DNA from: Akebia trifoliata
Lineage: Eukaryota; Streptophyta; Magnoliopsida; Ranunculales; Lardizabalaceae
Reading direction: 5' to 3'
DNA: 64,000 nucleotides
Assembly: GCA_017979445.1 (NCBI GenBank)
Contig: CM030715.1
Coordinates: forward strand, 31,307,756 to 31,371,755
Under the pieces are notes generated by a model, which worked only from the letters and a program-made list of their open reading frames with translations, did no database searches and had not been told where the DNA came from. Both the position numbers and the translations under genes were made by a program. Positions 36,647 through 47,632 of the stretch are shown in pieces. Positions within the stretch are counted from its first letter, which is position 1, and every line of letters starts with the position of its first letter.

Positions 36647-37023
36647 GGGAAGTATTCGGAGGCCCTAAAGAGAGCCAAACATTTTTGAAAATAAGGGTTA
36701 GAAGTTTTAGAATGGACTGCTTTTTTGTGAGGATGATCTCTATGGTGAAGAGATCATCCTCACAAAAATGCAGCTCATTCCAAAACTTCTAACCCTAGTT
36801 TACAAGTTGAAGAATCGTGGACCGTCCGATTTTTATAAACCACTTTTGATGGGTTAGAAGCTTCAAATTGGACTGTTTTTTGGTGAGGAGATAAAAATGG
36901 TGATCTCCTCATCACAGAGATCATACTCACAAAAAATTAGCCCATTCTGAAACCTCTAACCTATACATTGAAAAAACGTTAGGCACAATGTTTAGCTCTC
37001 TTTAGGGCTTCCAAACACCACCC
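36647..37023. mobile_element. Fold-A element, GGCCCTAAAGAG subtype (unit 2 copy)
   Basis: Partner of 26938-27314, complete: left GGGAAGTATTCGGAGGCCC, right GGGCTTCCAAACACCACCC, double-hairpin core, TA tract on each side. Confidence 0.83.
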
Positions 37024-37939
37024 ATATATATATATATTTTAAATAAAAATTTACAGGTTTCTCAACCAAGCAGTCTTAAAACTTTACATTAATTTTTCAG
37101 AGGTGATACCAAGCACACTAACCATACAAAATCATAAAATGTTGGAAATGCGAAGTTTTGCTAGATTTTTTTTTTTTTTTTTTGGGTTAAGGATTTTATA
37201 TGAGCCTAATCATAATTGGAAACAACTACTAAAATTTTTGAATGAGTATTATGATGTTTTGTAATGTTGAAATTATAACTTGAGACAAACCTCTATAATG
37301 TTTGGAGTGTGTTTTAATCTTTAATAAAGGTGTTGTAAATAATTTAAGAAATTGGGGTGTAATAAGTAAAAGTTGGGGTGTCAATAGCAGCTCTGAAAAG
37401 AACAATGCAGCTGTTGGATAATATGGGATCTTGAAACAAATATATCCTAAAAAGTAATATATTGGAACAAATAGAGATTTGGAAGAACTTACCGGTTTGT
37501 GATTGAGGCATGGAGAAGTTGCTGTCCTTATAACCAAATTCGCTTTCCTTGTTGGATAGATAGTTTGCCTTTCTTTTTTTGTTTCTTTAGTTCTTGGCTT
37601 GGGACATTCTTTTAGTCCTAATTGAGTAAGAAACTACATACCAAAATAATCCTATGAATTAGACACTGATGAAAGGCTATTGGTATTGATTTTCAAAATG
37701 CTGGATTTCAAATAGAGTTTCACATGCATGTTTATGTGAGTTTTACGTAGCTGAGAAAATGAAATGCCACTCACTACAAATCTTTTTTCCGTTCGCTAAA
37801 TTTTTTTTGTTCACAATAGTTGCAATTGTAACCTAAAAATGGCCTATCAAAATAAAAAAATAAAATAATGTAACATGCAAATTTGTAGAGAATTGTCGAT
37901 ACCTTTTCTTCCTTCACTTGTGTCATTTTTTAAGATCCA

Positions 37940-38020
37940 TTAGAACATTTGGTTGCCTTTTCTCAGTATTGGAGTTGCATCAAAACTCGAATCTAAACTA
38001 TTCAGAAAAGAAGACATACA
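37940..38020 (+). pseudogene. decayed duplicate of sugar-transferase coding exon 2 start
   Basis: After an acceptor-like TTTTCTCAG, the frame reads VLELHQNSNLNYSEKKTYK then a stop. The real exon at 38639 is preceded by TTTCTCAG and reads VLELHHNSNVDYLPKIHK. The similarity covers about 50 bases including the acceptor, so this is an old partial copy about 670 bases upstream of the real exon. Confidence 0.6.
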
Positions 38021-38463
38021 AATAGCCTTATTTGGTTCTCATTTTTATGGATTTGCACAATGGTCTGGAACACATGTACCTATTATGTCTTCTCTCACCT
38101 TAAGGTTGTACTCTTGATCTATTTTTCATTTTCACAATTCGCATTATTTGTCAATGACAATGCATTTTTGAATTTTTGGTGAACTATTGATTTTTGAATA
38201 GTTGGAGTTTGCTTGATTAATTGCAATGATTTCCATCCAAAAGATATAGCCCTTCTCTTTTTACACCATTTAGCTTTTATATCTTGTATCATGTCCACTT
38301 GTTTTTCTCGTGATTGCATTCTAAATCTTGATATATATTCTTTTATAACAAAGGTGAGGCATCAGACTATTGGCACAGCTAGAGAAAATTCTATGTTTTT
38401 CTATCCTTTCTTATACTGGCGATGGTATCTGAGATGACAGACTCCTAGAACAATTTGTTAGGC

Positions 38464-41400
38464 ATGAGAATTTGCAATGGATGGGATCGACTTCTACTTT
38501 GTTTTCCTCTCATTTTCTTCCTTCCTCACCTATTCTCAGGTGAACTGGCCCTTCTACTCTATACCCTCTAGTTTCAAATCTCATCTTTCTATTGTGTATC
38601 AGTTGAATCTCACAAGAAGAGTTTTCTGTATTTCTCAGTTCTGGAACTGCACCATAACTCAAATGTAGACTACCTACCCAAAATCCATAAGAACAAATTT
38701 GATCATCTGGTTCTGGGACCAGCTGCTGGTCGGGGTTTGCGTGACCGCTTGCAATGTCAAGGTACTAGCATTCTCATTATCAAGATTATGTAATTTGTTA
38801 TAATGTTATTCAAAATTTTGCATATCTGATAATCTTGGAGAATTAACCTGTACGCAGCATAGGCACTATTTTCTAAAATTTTCTCCTGTTAGATACATGC
38901 CAATATTATATATCTCTTAGTTTCAACTTTATCGTGCTGGTTAAATATTTTTCATGCATATAAGTTTATTTGAATTTTTTTTTTTTCCCTATATTGTAAA
39001 TTGAACTAAACCATTTTTGTATTTAACATTTAAAAATATGTGTAAGGGTACATTGCTCTATCTATTTTTCATTTTCCAAATTTGAACGTTCTTGTTAAAC
39101 CAATAAAATTTTGAAATCTAAATGGATGGGTCTATGGGTCACTTAGTGATTGTAATGCATAATGGTTTGACCATGCTTTTTAAATCCTAATTCCTTTGTC
39201 ATTTGTTTGTTCCGTTCTACTGTTATTTTACATGGAATTCAGCTTTTGCATTTCTGCTTATAAATATGGCTCTGACTTCCTTGGGATGTCATTTTTGAGA
39301 CATGGCATGTTTTGCAGAAGGATTATGGGATTTTCTATCCTTAAAAAGATAATTTTCTGTTAACTAGTAATTTTAAATAATTTTTTTGACTGCATGTTCT
39401 TGAGCATGGGACATTATGAAAGTCTTGTAAATCCTAGTAATCTAATAAGTAGTTGTTCAACTAGTGCTTATCACTCGAAATGTTGATTTTACTGAGTGGC
39501 TTACTCTTGATTTTTCCTTCCTAGTTTTTGAAAGCCCATTTTTATATTCGTAAACCACGCAATTATCACAAAAATCAGAAGAAGAGTATGAAAGAAGAAA
39601 GCTTTGTAGTATCATTGTTCTTTTCTCTTTCTTTGCCTTCATCATATTTTTCCTTTTTCAATCATCAATTTCACCAACCCGAATGGTCTAATGTATATTT
39701 TCTATATGTTATTTCTGCAGGCCTCAAAGCTCTAAATAAGACTCAGTTTTCGACCGTGTCTCGCTTCACCAAGTATAGAGACACTGTTTCTTTTATAAGT
39801 GTCTTTACCATTTACAATACATCTGTCTCCACGCATGCAGATGATAGATCTGATATGGTGACTGTTGGTAACAGTTCATATACTAAAATGGAGAGGTCAA
39901 TGGCTATTCTGAACATCTTCATTAATTTTATTCAGGTACTTCACAATTTATAACAATGTTGTAGGAAAGTATAGCTTAGTGAAGAGGTTCTATGCATAGG
40001 AAAGCGAGGCCAATTTTTCGGCTCACTGATCTATTACGTCTTTTTGTTGAATGAAAATGGGGACTACTTATTTTTGTTGCGATCTAGTATGCAATATGTC
40101 TAGTGTAATGTCAACCCCCCGCCCGCCCACACCCACACATACACCAAAAAAAACTAAAAAAAAATTCATGCACTTATTGAACCTTGAGTATTTTGCTTCC
40201 TTCGGTCCAAATTAAGCCAACTGGATATTCTAAGCGTCTCTAAAAATTATGTGCCTGCGAACTTTATTCAACTACATCCTAGCTATGTCAAAAGTACTAA
40301 ATATAAATTTACAAGGTTTCACAAGATATTGCAATTTGTACTACCTCCACTTATTACTGAAATTTACAAGACTTGCATATTTTCCAATGCTTTAGAACAT
40401 TCTCCCAGTGATTCAAAAATGTGCGTTGTAGTGCAAATCACCCCGACTTGACAATGTTTCGTTGATGAGGCCTTCGTCATTTTTCATGTATGATGTAGAC
40501 AACTAGTTATGCATGGTCTGTATCAACATGCATGCATGTCTCACCTGATATATGCACATGTTTTTCACCTGGTTGGGGTTGACCGAAACAGACCCAAGTC
40601 AAATAGTAACAAAATTCAATTCTGATGGGACTATGTGATACTGTTAAGATATATAGACCAGAGGAAAAAGCATTGTTCATTCAAGTTTCCCGACCATGCT
40701 AACCTGAACATATGTCATAGGGAATGGAGTCAAACTTAGCCCAATTTGATTCTAACCAGAACTGACATGAAACCCACTTGGCTTGCGATTGTTCAACCTA
40801 CTCCGTGCAACATATGTTTCAGCTAACCATGTCCTAATGATTTGATAAACATCTAGTTTTTTTTATCTGCAACCTTTGGAGTGCCATCTGGTACTTATGC
40901 TGGGTACATTTAGGTTAAGGAACCTCATAATTACAAACCCAACTGCATCGACATAGTACACCTCAGTTTGAGTTGTTGTAGTTTTGCAGCTCAGAGGGAA
41001 ATATGCAATGTTACACGAACACTTGTTAGCCTGTATGCTTTGCTTTGGCGGACCAGGAGATCATCATGTGGTCATTTGCTTTAATAGCCTTGGTATGATC
41101 AATTTTCCACCATTGTGAGACATTGAGGCTCTTCCTAATGCTTCATGTCCTTCTGGTTTACAATGCTGCAAATAAAGCTTTGGACTGATTGAAATCTGAG
41201 TCTAAAGTCCAAACAGAGGATTTACATTTCTTAGAAGACAGGTGTTCCACTTAAGATCATGGCATTTTGAGAAGTTTAGATCATTTTCATGACGTGAAGT
41301 CTCTTACAATTCTCATTGCTAATTAGAGAGTTGTGTTCCCTATGGAAGGTATCACAGTCGTATTATACACAATCCTATCATCCAGGAGATATATTACTAT

Positions 41401-44057
41401 TACAATGTCATTTTTATAAGCTTTTTTCATTTCTCTCTGCTTAACTATTGCTTTTTGGATACAGGTGGTCCATTACCATTATAATGTCATTCATTAATAT
41501 ATTATAGATTTAATAATTTTACAATAATGACATATATTGGTGCACGTACATGCATGATTACTTAATGCTATAAAACTCAGACACATTAAGTTTTAGTATA
41601 TGTTCCAAGTTATAAAAGTCACAGTAGATAAATAATGAGATGTTACTGAGGTTGCAGGCTTGTTACGTTAAAAGTCCACAAGTAGTAATTCTACATATCT
41701 GCAATAACTTCCTTCATCCCTTGCCTACAAAAAACTAATGAGATGTTGCTCTATTTTAATTTCTTGCTTGGGAGGCATTTCTCTTGAGATGAGAACTTGG
41801 ATTCCGCTTTGTTTTTTTGTACTTCCCTTTTGCCAGATTAGGGTTCTTATCAGCTTGATTTTAAATAAAGTTGTTTGAAGATAAATCAAACTTACACTAA
41901 GCTTAAAGAAAATGATATTAATGTTAGGGCCATGTAACTCACATTTCTATTAATTGGAACTTACATTGTATATATAATTTTTGTAGGTGTCAATGCCCAA
42001 AAGCAATATAATCATTCTCACTGATCCAGCTTCTGAGCTTTCAATTCCCAGAAATAGTGTCACTGTATTTCCCATTAAAGGTGAATATTCGCGAGACAAG
42101 TTGATGCTTCAAAGAATCAAATCTTACATTGTAAGTGCATATTGCATCAATGGATAAGTAGCATTTCTGCACCAGTCGAAAATCTTTACTGTCCTGTAAA
42201 TTTGTGAGTAGGCACATTCATGAGGAGAGCGAATGTCTTGCTAATGATTTAGTTGGTCACATGTGAATCTTTGTGAAGTTTATCTTTCTTTTGTTTTAGT
42301 AATGTGCATTTGTATCAGGCAGAAGTTGATATATTAGCAAGTGGATACATCATAATTGCATGACTTGCAATTCATTTGGTTATATTGTGCTTTGTGTTCC
42401 AATTCCTATTTCAAATTTCCAATGAGACAAATAGTATTTCCTTTTTACACATCGTCCCACTTGGTGGGAACATTATATGTTATTGACACCGAATTCCCAC
42501 TTCATGGGGGTGTAGTAACTTGTCTATCGTTAGTGAGAATGCATGTTTTTGATACTTTTCTCATATCCTTCAATTGATCCCTTATTGGATGGTTATGCTA
42601 CAATTATCAGAAAATGTGGTAATTAGCCTTTTGATCACCATGACTAAATCATTTACATGTAAATCAGGAGTTTTATGTGATCAAAGTCCAATAATGCGAT
42701 AAAAAGGATATGAGAAAAAAGTACCAAAAATGCACATTATCAGTTAGGTTACTGTCAGTACTTTAAATACCTTATTATACAAAAAGTTTTAGTTCCAAAT
42801 TGTAATAAATGACAGAATAAGATATTATTGGGTATTTGGTACAGGAAAATATTTTCCTGGATACTGCTCTTTTTAAATGTGTATGTATTGTTGATCTTAT
42901 ATTTATGCAGGCCTTCCTAGAAATAAAGCTTGGGGAGAGTTCTTTGAAGCAAGACTACATTCGTCATTACATCTTCACAGATTCGGATATGGCAGTGGTT
43001 GATGATCTAGGACAGATATTTCACCACTATCCAAAATTTCAAATTGCTCTCACTTTCCGCAACAACAAAGATCAACCTCTAAATTCAGGATTCATTGCAG
43101 TAAGGGGAACACCTGATGGAATTTCAAGGTAATTTTCTTCACGTTTCTTCTTTTCTAATTAAAAAGTGAATTTTTCGCTCGAAGAATTCAGAATGAAAAA
43201 TATGGTTACAGGGCAAAGGTCTTTTTACAAGAAGTACTGGAAATATACAGTTCCAAATACATGAAAGCATCTCGAATGCTTGGAGACCAATTGGCTCTAG
43301 CTTGGATTGTAAAATCTCTTCCTTCCTTTGATACAAAAAGATTTACTAGACCACAAGCCTTTTTGGAGGACATTCGTGAAGCATCAGTGTTGTTTTTACC
43401 TTGCTCAATTTACAACTGGACACCACCTGAGGGTGCGGGACAATTTCATGGCATGCCTTTGGATGTTAAGGTAAACTGCACTAGTTCTTAAACCCTATTC
43501 TGAAGTGTGTTGTTTATTTAGTTGGTAAGGTGTGATTCTTTAGCCTAGTGTGGAGGGGAATTCTCAGATCCCATTGTGTGCGGGATGTTTGGGACCCACC
43601 ATTCAATGGGCTCTGACTTGTAAGTTGAAAAAGAGAAAAATAAAAGATCAATCCACCGGTTATTTTGAACATAAAGCAGCCAGTGTATCACACTTTTCTG
43701 GATGGAAAAAAAATTAATACAAACAGTCCCCACAAAAAAAAAAAAATCTATGATGGTTTTGATGATCTGATCAGGTTGAATTTTGACTTTGGAATTCGTT
43801 TTGTCTGGGTCCATTTGAAAAGATTGGTAATAGGTGTTTTGGGTTCTTTTCTTTCTTTGTTCTTCTTTGTTCTTGTTTGGTCACCTCGACCAAGTTTTAA
43901 TATTATTACTTTTTGGATACAGGTGGTTCATTTCAAGGGATCAAGGAAACGATTGATGCTTGAGTCTTGGAACTTCTACAATTCATCTGCTTCCACAGGC
44001 ATTTCAGATATGTTGTGCCTTATCTTAATGAGTGGGAGAACAAAGTATGATTTTTAG
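38464..44057 (+). CDS. nucleotide-diphospho-sugar transferase family protein, seven exons
   Basis: Exons 38464-38539, 38639-38761, 39721-39935, 41987-42130, 42911-43128, 43212-43470, 43923-44057: 1170 bases, 389 residues, phases consistent. The start was chosen because MRICNGWDRLLLCFPLIFFL continues into PHLFS, a good signal peptide or anchor, and its phase-1 donor joins VLELHHNSNVDYLPKIHK without a stop. Later motifs: HLVLGPAAGRGLRD, SFISVFTIYNT, the metal-binding-type DSD at residues 210-212 (HYIFTDSDMAVVDDL), ALTFRNNKDQPLNSGFIAV, RMLGDQLALAW, and the C-terminal GMPLDVKVVHFKGSRK and MLCLILMSGRTKYDF. This fits a GT-A fold enzyme of the secretory path, most like the Arabidopsis CDI (At1g64980) group as I recall it. 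Donor, acceptor and exact product are unknown. Confidence 0.85.
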
Positions 44058-44691
44058 GAGCTAGTACATCCCAAGAAAGCTACATCACATCTCCTTACCA
44101 TGGTTGCATTCAACATAACCCAGGATTTCTTCTCTTCAATAGTTCAAATGAATGTCTCATGGACTACAAGGTCACTTAGATTTAGATGCATTAGGAGGGC
44201 CCTTTTCACACTCACTGATTTATTGAAATAGTGCGAGATGGATTTTTTTCCCCTTTTTCTTTCGTGGCTAGGCTAAGTGATTGATTCAATGGCAGTCCCT
44301 GGTGTCCTTTTCTGTGTAATTGTTGGGAATTAGGTGATTTCAAACTCCACCGAGGAAACCTGCCTGTGATGGATTGAACCCCCACTAATTCCTTCTTAGG
44401 TTGACACACTATGATTTGTATAGATGTGGGATTTGATTTGTATACTACATTTTTGCTCAACATAAGAAGTTTCTTATATTCTCCTCATCATTTATATCCT
44501 TGTTTTAATTGCTGGTCCTGTCCATGAAGTACAGAAATTGTTGTGGTTTGTATTCTTTCATCGGTGATCGAGCTTGTAGTTAGGCTCAATTCCAATGTTC
44601 TTTGTTGTGTGTCAGTACTCAGCTCACGTGTTCAGGGTTCCTGTTGACAGGGTAGATAACTAGAGGTCCATTTTCTCAAAACACCAAAAAA

Positions 44692-44771
<80 letters not shown>

Positions 44772-45312
44772 ATTCCTAAAAACAATTACTCAGAAATTGT
44801 TATTATTTAATTAATACTGCATAACATGTGCATTCCTACTTGAAGAGAGATCATGATCTATATCGGTATATATGGGTGGATACATATAGTTATCGACCAG
44901 GATCGGTACGCAACATTGACTCCTCAATGTCTCAGGTATGTATCATATTGATTTGAATGGAATGTATAGGCAAATACCATATCACTAGTACTTTTTGTCC
45001 ATTGGAAAGTATAATTTTATGAGGAGTCCGACTTTGATGCAGGCAGGCCTGCGTGCTTCAAAGGTTCGGTTGACCCTATTTGCAACATGGCACATATCTT
45101 TTTGTACTTATTTTGCACCCTTACGCTTTCATTAATATTTGGGAGACCTCCTTGGAGACACGATGTGTAAATCCTAAGAAGAGGGTTCTGCCAAAACTTT
45201 GAAGCAGTCTCACTGCTTCAAAGTTTTTGCCCTTTATCAGTCATGATAAACTTACTAAAAAAAATATTCGAACATACTCAACTGACATGGCATGTGCAGA
45301 AAATCATAGATT
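44058..45312. other. 3' UTR and intergenic DNA with a long (TA)n tract
   Basis: The 3' UTR of the sugar-transferase gene, then (TA)n of about 36 units at 44697-44769. A short TATCGGTATATATGGGTGG stretch follows, unlike any element above. No further gene. Confidence 0.6.
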
Positions 45313-46166
45313 TGTTGAAATTTTGTTACGGTAGATACCCGAGAATGAACAAATAGAAGTTTGACCGAGGCTTGTGTTGAACACAATGTCCTTAAGACAA
45401 TTTTGTTCCCGTAACTTGGTGCACACGGATCAATGAACAATTGTCTCCCAGGATACAACGATCACACGTGTAGAGGCAGCACTACAATCTACACGTCTAG
45501 CGAACCGAACGTTACTGTTTGTACTATCAAAGAATGCAAATGTAAAACAGAATGCTTGCACGTTTAAACAGCAAAGAAGAAGAGAAAATTTTTGAGTGAA
45601 TAAAACTGAGGTTGAAATGACTTATTTATAGAATTTTAAGAGACAAGGTGTCTCTTGGGAAAAGATATTTCTAAGAGACATAATGTCTCTTGGAAAAGGA
45701 AATGTGTGTCTCTTAAGAGACAACCCAAAACCAAAAGATGTATCCTTACAGAACGAACAGGCACCCATGGAAATCAAGAGATGTGTCCCTCTCTGAATTA
45801 AGGGGTGTGCCCCTTCAAATTCAAGAGATATGCCCTTTCTAAATTAAGGGATGTGTCCCTTTCTGAATTAAGGGGTGTGCCCCTTCAAATTCAAGAGATA
45901 TGCCCTTTCTAAATCAAGGGATGTGCCCCTTCAAAATCAAGAGGTGTGTTCTTTCTGATAGGAATAAAAGGGGTTGTTTGGAGCCGATTTGTCATTCACC
46001 CCAAATGGATTTTTTGACAACTAAAACATGAAACTATTCTCTTTTTTGAAAAGAATAAGTTTCCAAGTGGTCTCGCCACAAATAAATAATGGGACCCACT
46101 TAAATCGTAGCTCAAATAGACCCATTCGGTCACAAAAATCTGGAAAAACTGCAGATTTTTCCAACA
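45313..46166 (-). mobile_element. solo LTR of a copia-like retrotransposon
   Basis: 854 bases. On the minus strand it starts TGTTGGAAAAATCTGCAG and ends AAAATTTCAACA. The 5 bases AGATT flank it exactly (45308-45312 and 46167-46171), as expected for LTR element integration. A TATA-like CTATAAATAAGTC (minus strand, about 45625-45640) sits mid-LTR, separating a repeat-rich U3 from the R/U5 part. No internal region or second LTR is present, so it arose by LTR-LTR recombination. Confidence 0.88.
45632..45965. repeat. short tandem and palindromic repeats in the solo LTR U3
   Basis: AAGGGGTGTGCCCCTTCAAA, AAGAGATATGCCCTTTCTAA and AAGGGATGTGTCCCTTTCTG alternate in a ~70-base unit repeated about twice with variants. 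Before them are AAGAGACAAGGTGTCTCTTG-type palindromes. Repeated palindromic U3 motifs often act as enhancer sites in retrotransposons; that role is inferred. Confidence 0.65.
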
Positions 46167-46171
46167 AGATT

Positions 46172-46700
46172 TTCTCGAGATACACAATTACAAATCAATG
46201 GTTCTATGTGCTTTTCACATCAGTTGAGTATCTTTTTTTAGTCAGTTTATCATCATTCATCATTTTAACACTAAACTTCTCGCATCATTTTTTGAGCATC
46301 TGATCGAGCTGCTACTAGCATACTATGAGTTTCCAGCCTCCCTTTGCGAGTCAAGTTTGGTTCTTGTGTTCATCGATCGGGTGATGTGACCCTGATGGGG
46401 AGTGAAATGTAGTGCGGTACGATCACTGCATCGGTTAATGTCTAACAACTTGTTATTTATTTGACTTATCCGAGTCAACTTGACTCAGCTCATCTCAATT
46501 GACATTCAAGTACAATACAATCCAATTTTAAAATTATGGTCCAAAGTATGAAGGAGAAGTAAGATTCATTTTGCCTACCCTAATATTTGGCCAAGAGACA
46601 CTTCCTTAGATTTTACATTGAAGAATAAATGGCACACATGGAAGGGGTCAAGACCACAGTATTTCAAGTTCCTCTTGGGAGATATGGAGATTCAAAAGTC
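46172..46700. other. intergenic DNA, nothing recognised
   Basis: No ORF, inverted repeat or known motif could be supported here. Confidence 0.4.
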
Positions 46701-47412
46701 AAAATCAATCTACTGGTTTTCACTCATTTTACAAGGTTTTAAGTTGGTTTCATGTTTTGTCCAAGAAATATAAGAGGAGACTAATTAATAGAGATTATAG
46801 AATTCATAGCATGGTTTTAAATCTCTTTGCAGACCAAGACTGCTCGTCCGATACATCTTGGTATTGTCCACCAACGAGACAAATAGAAAAACGAGATGTA
46901 TATACAAGTCAAACATATCAGACAATATTTAAAATCATGGTTCATTTCTCATTTTTAAATCAGATGACTCAAACATGTAGGAAAACTCATCTGAGATGAC
47001 TTGGTCTCATTCATGGAGGAGATGTCAAAACAAGTTTTAAAACCATGATTGATAGGAATGGATATTCATTTTTTTCAAGCTTCGGGTGTTGAAAAAAACA
47101 GATTATCAAGTTTGATTAAATTTTTCTTGGCTGCTATGTCAGTCTCCAACCCATGATGACATCATGAACTAGTATAAGTTCCCTAGAAATCAACAGCACA
47201 ACCCGTAGACTTCCAACTTTAACTCTATATAAAACATAGATTCTCCAATTAAGATCACCATCTACATATGGGTCATCCTCTTAAATTTGACTAAGTAAAA
47301 GGTTCTAACCATTCAATCAATGGACTTCTTCATTGGTCCGACTATAGAAAGCAGGAAATTGATCCGCTGCTTCGTACTTTTGTAAATAAATTTTAATCTA
47401 CTTTCAACATTT

Positions 47413-47632
47413 ACGCTATGTTTGTTAACACTTCAGAAGTTTGAAGTTTAGAAATTAGAAATCAGACTTCAAAAGTTTCATTTAGTGTCTCCCATCCCTG
47501 GTTCAAAATTTTTGAATTTCGATTCTGAAGTCTGACATTTAAAACAAAACAAATGAAAATAAAACGTTTGAAGTCTGAATTTTAAAGGTGGATCATCTCC
47601 ATTTAAACTTTAGAAGTGTTACCAAACACACA
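47413..47632. mobile_element. inverted-repeat mini-element
   Basis: Left TATGTTTGTTAACACTTCAG, right CTTTAGAAGTGTTACCAAAC, partly inverted, with AGTCTGA/TCAGACT words inside. Ends of this type are common in hAT-like MITEs. No target duplication read. Confidence 0.45.

Larger units (their letters stand above)
28416..37846 (+). repeat. segmental duplication unit 2 (~9.4 kb)
   Basis: Direct repeat of 19193-28415. It contains TPT1-C exons 2-8, the Fold-B copy, the hAT-like mini-element, the leader segment and rearranged Fold-A copies. It keeps about 580 bases (34030-34610) lost from unit 1 but lacks the third Fold-A element. Coding exons differ from B by scattered substitutions, so the event is recent but not immediate. 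Confidence 0.9.

Noticed and set aside
39528..39953. 141-residue ORF starting upstream of the sugar-transferase exon 3
   Set aside because: Only 39721-39935 is coding; the upstream part is intron, ending in a good acceptor (TTTCTGCAG).
40121..40150. CACCCACACATACACC run as a possible tandem repeat array
   Set aside because: Too short and irregular, with no repeated unit and spacer; ordinary low-complexity intron sequence.
44697..44769. Long (TA)n as a possible Fold-A insertion remnant
   Set aside because: No arm or core sequence of Fold-A is next to it; it is recorded as a plain microsatellite.
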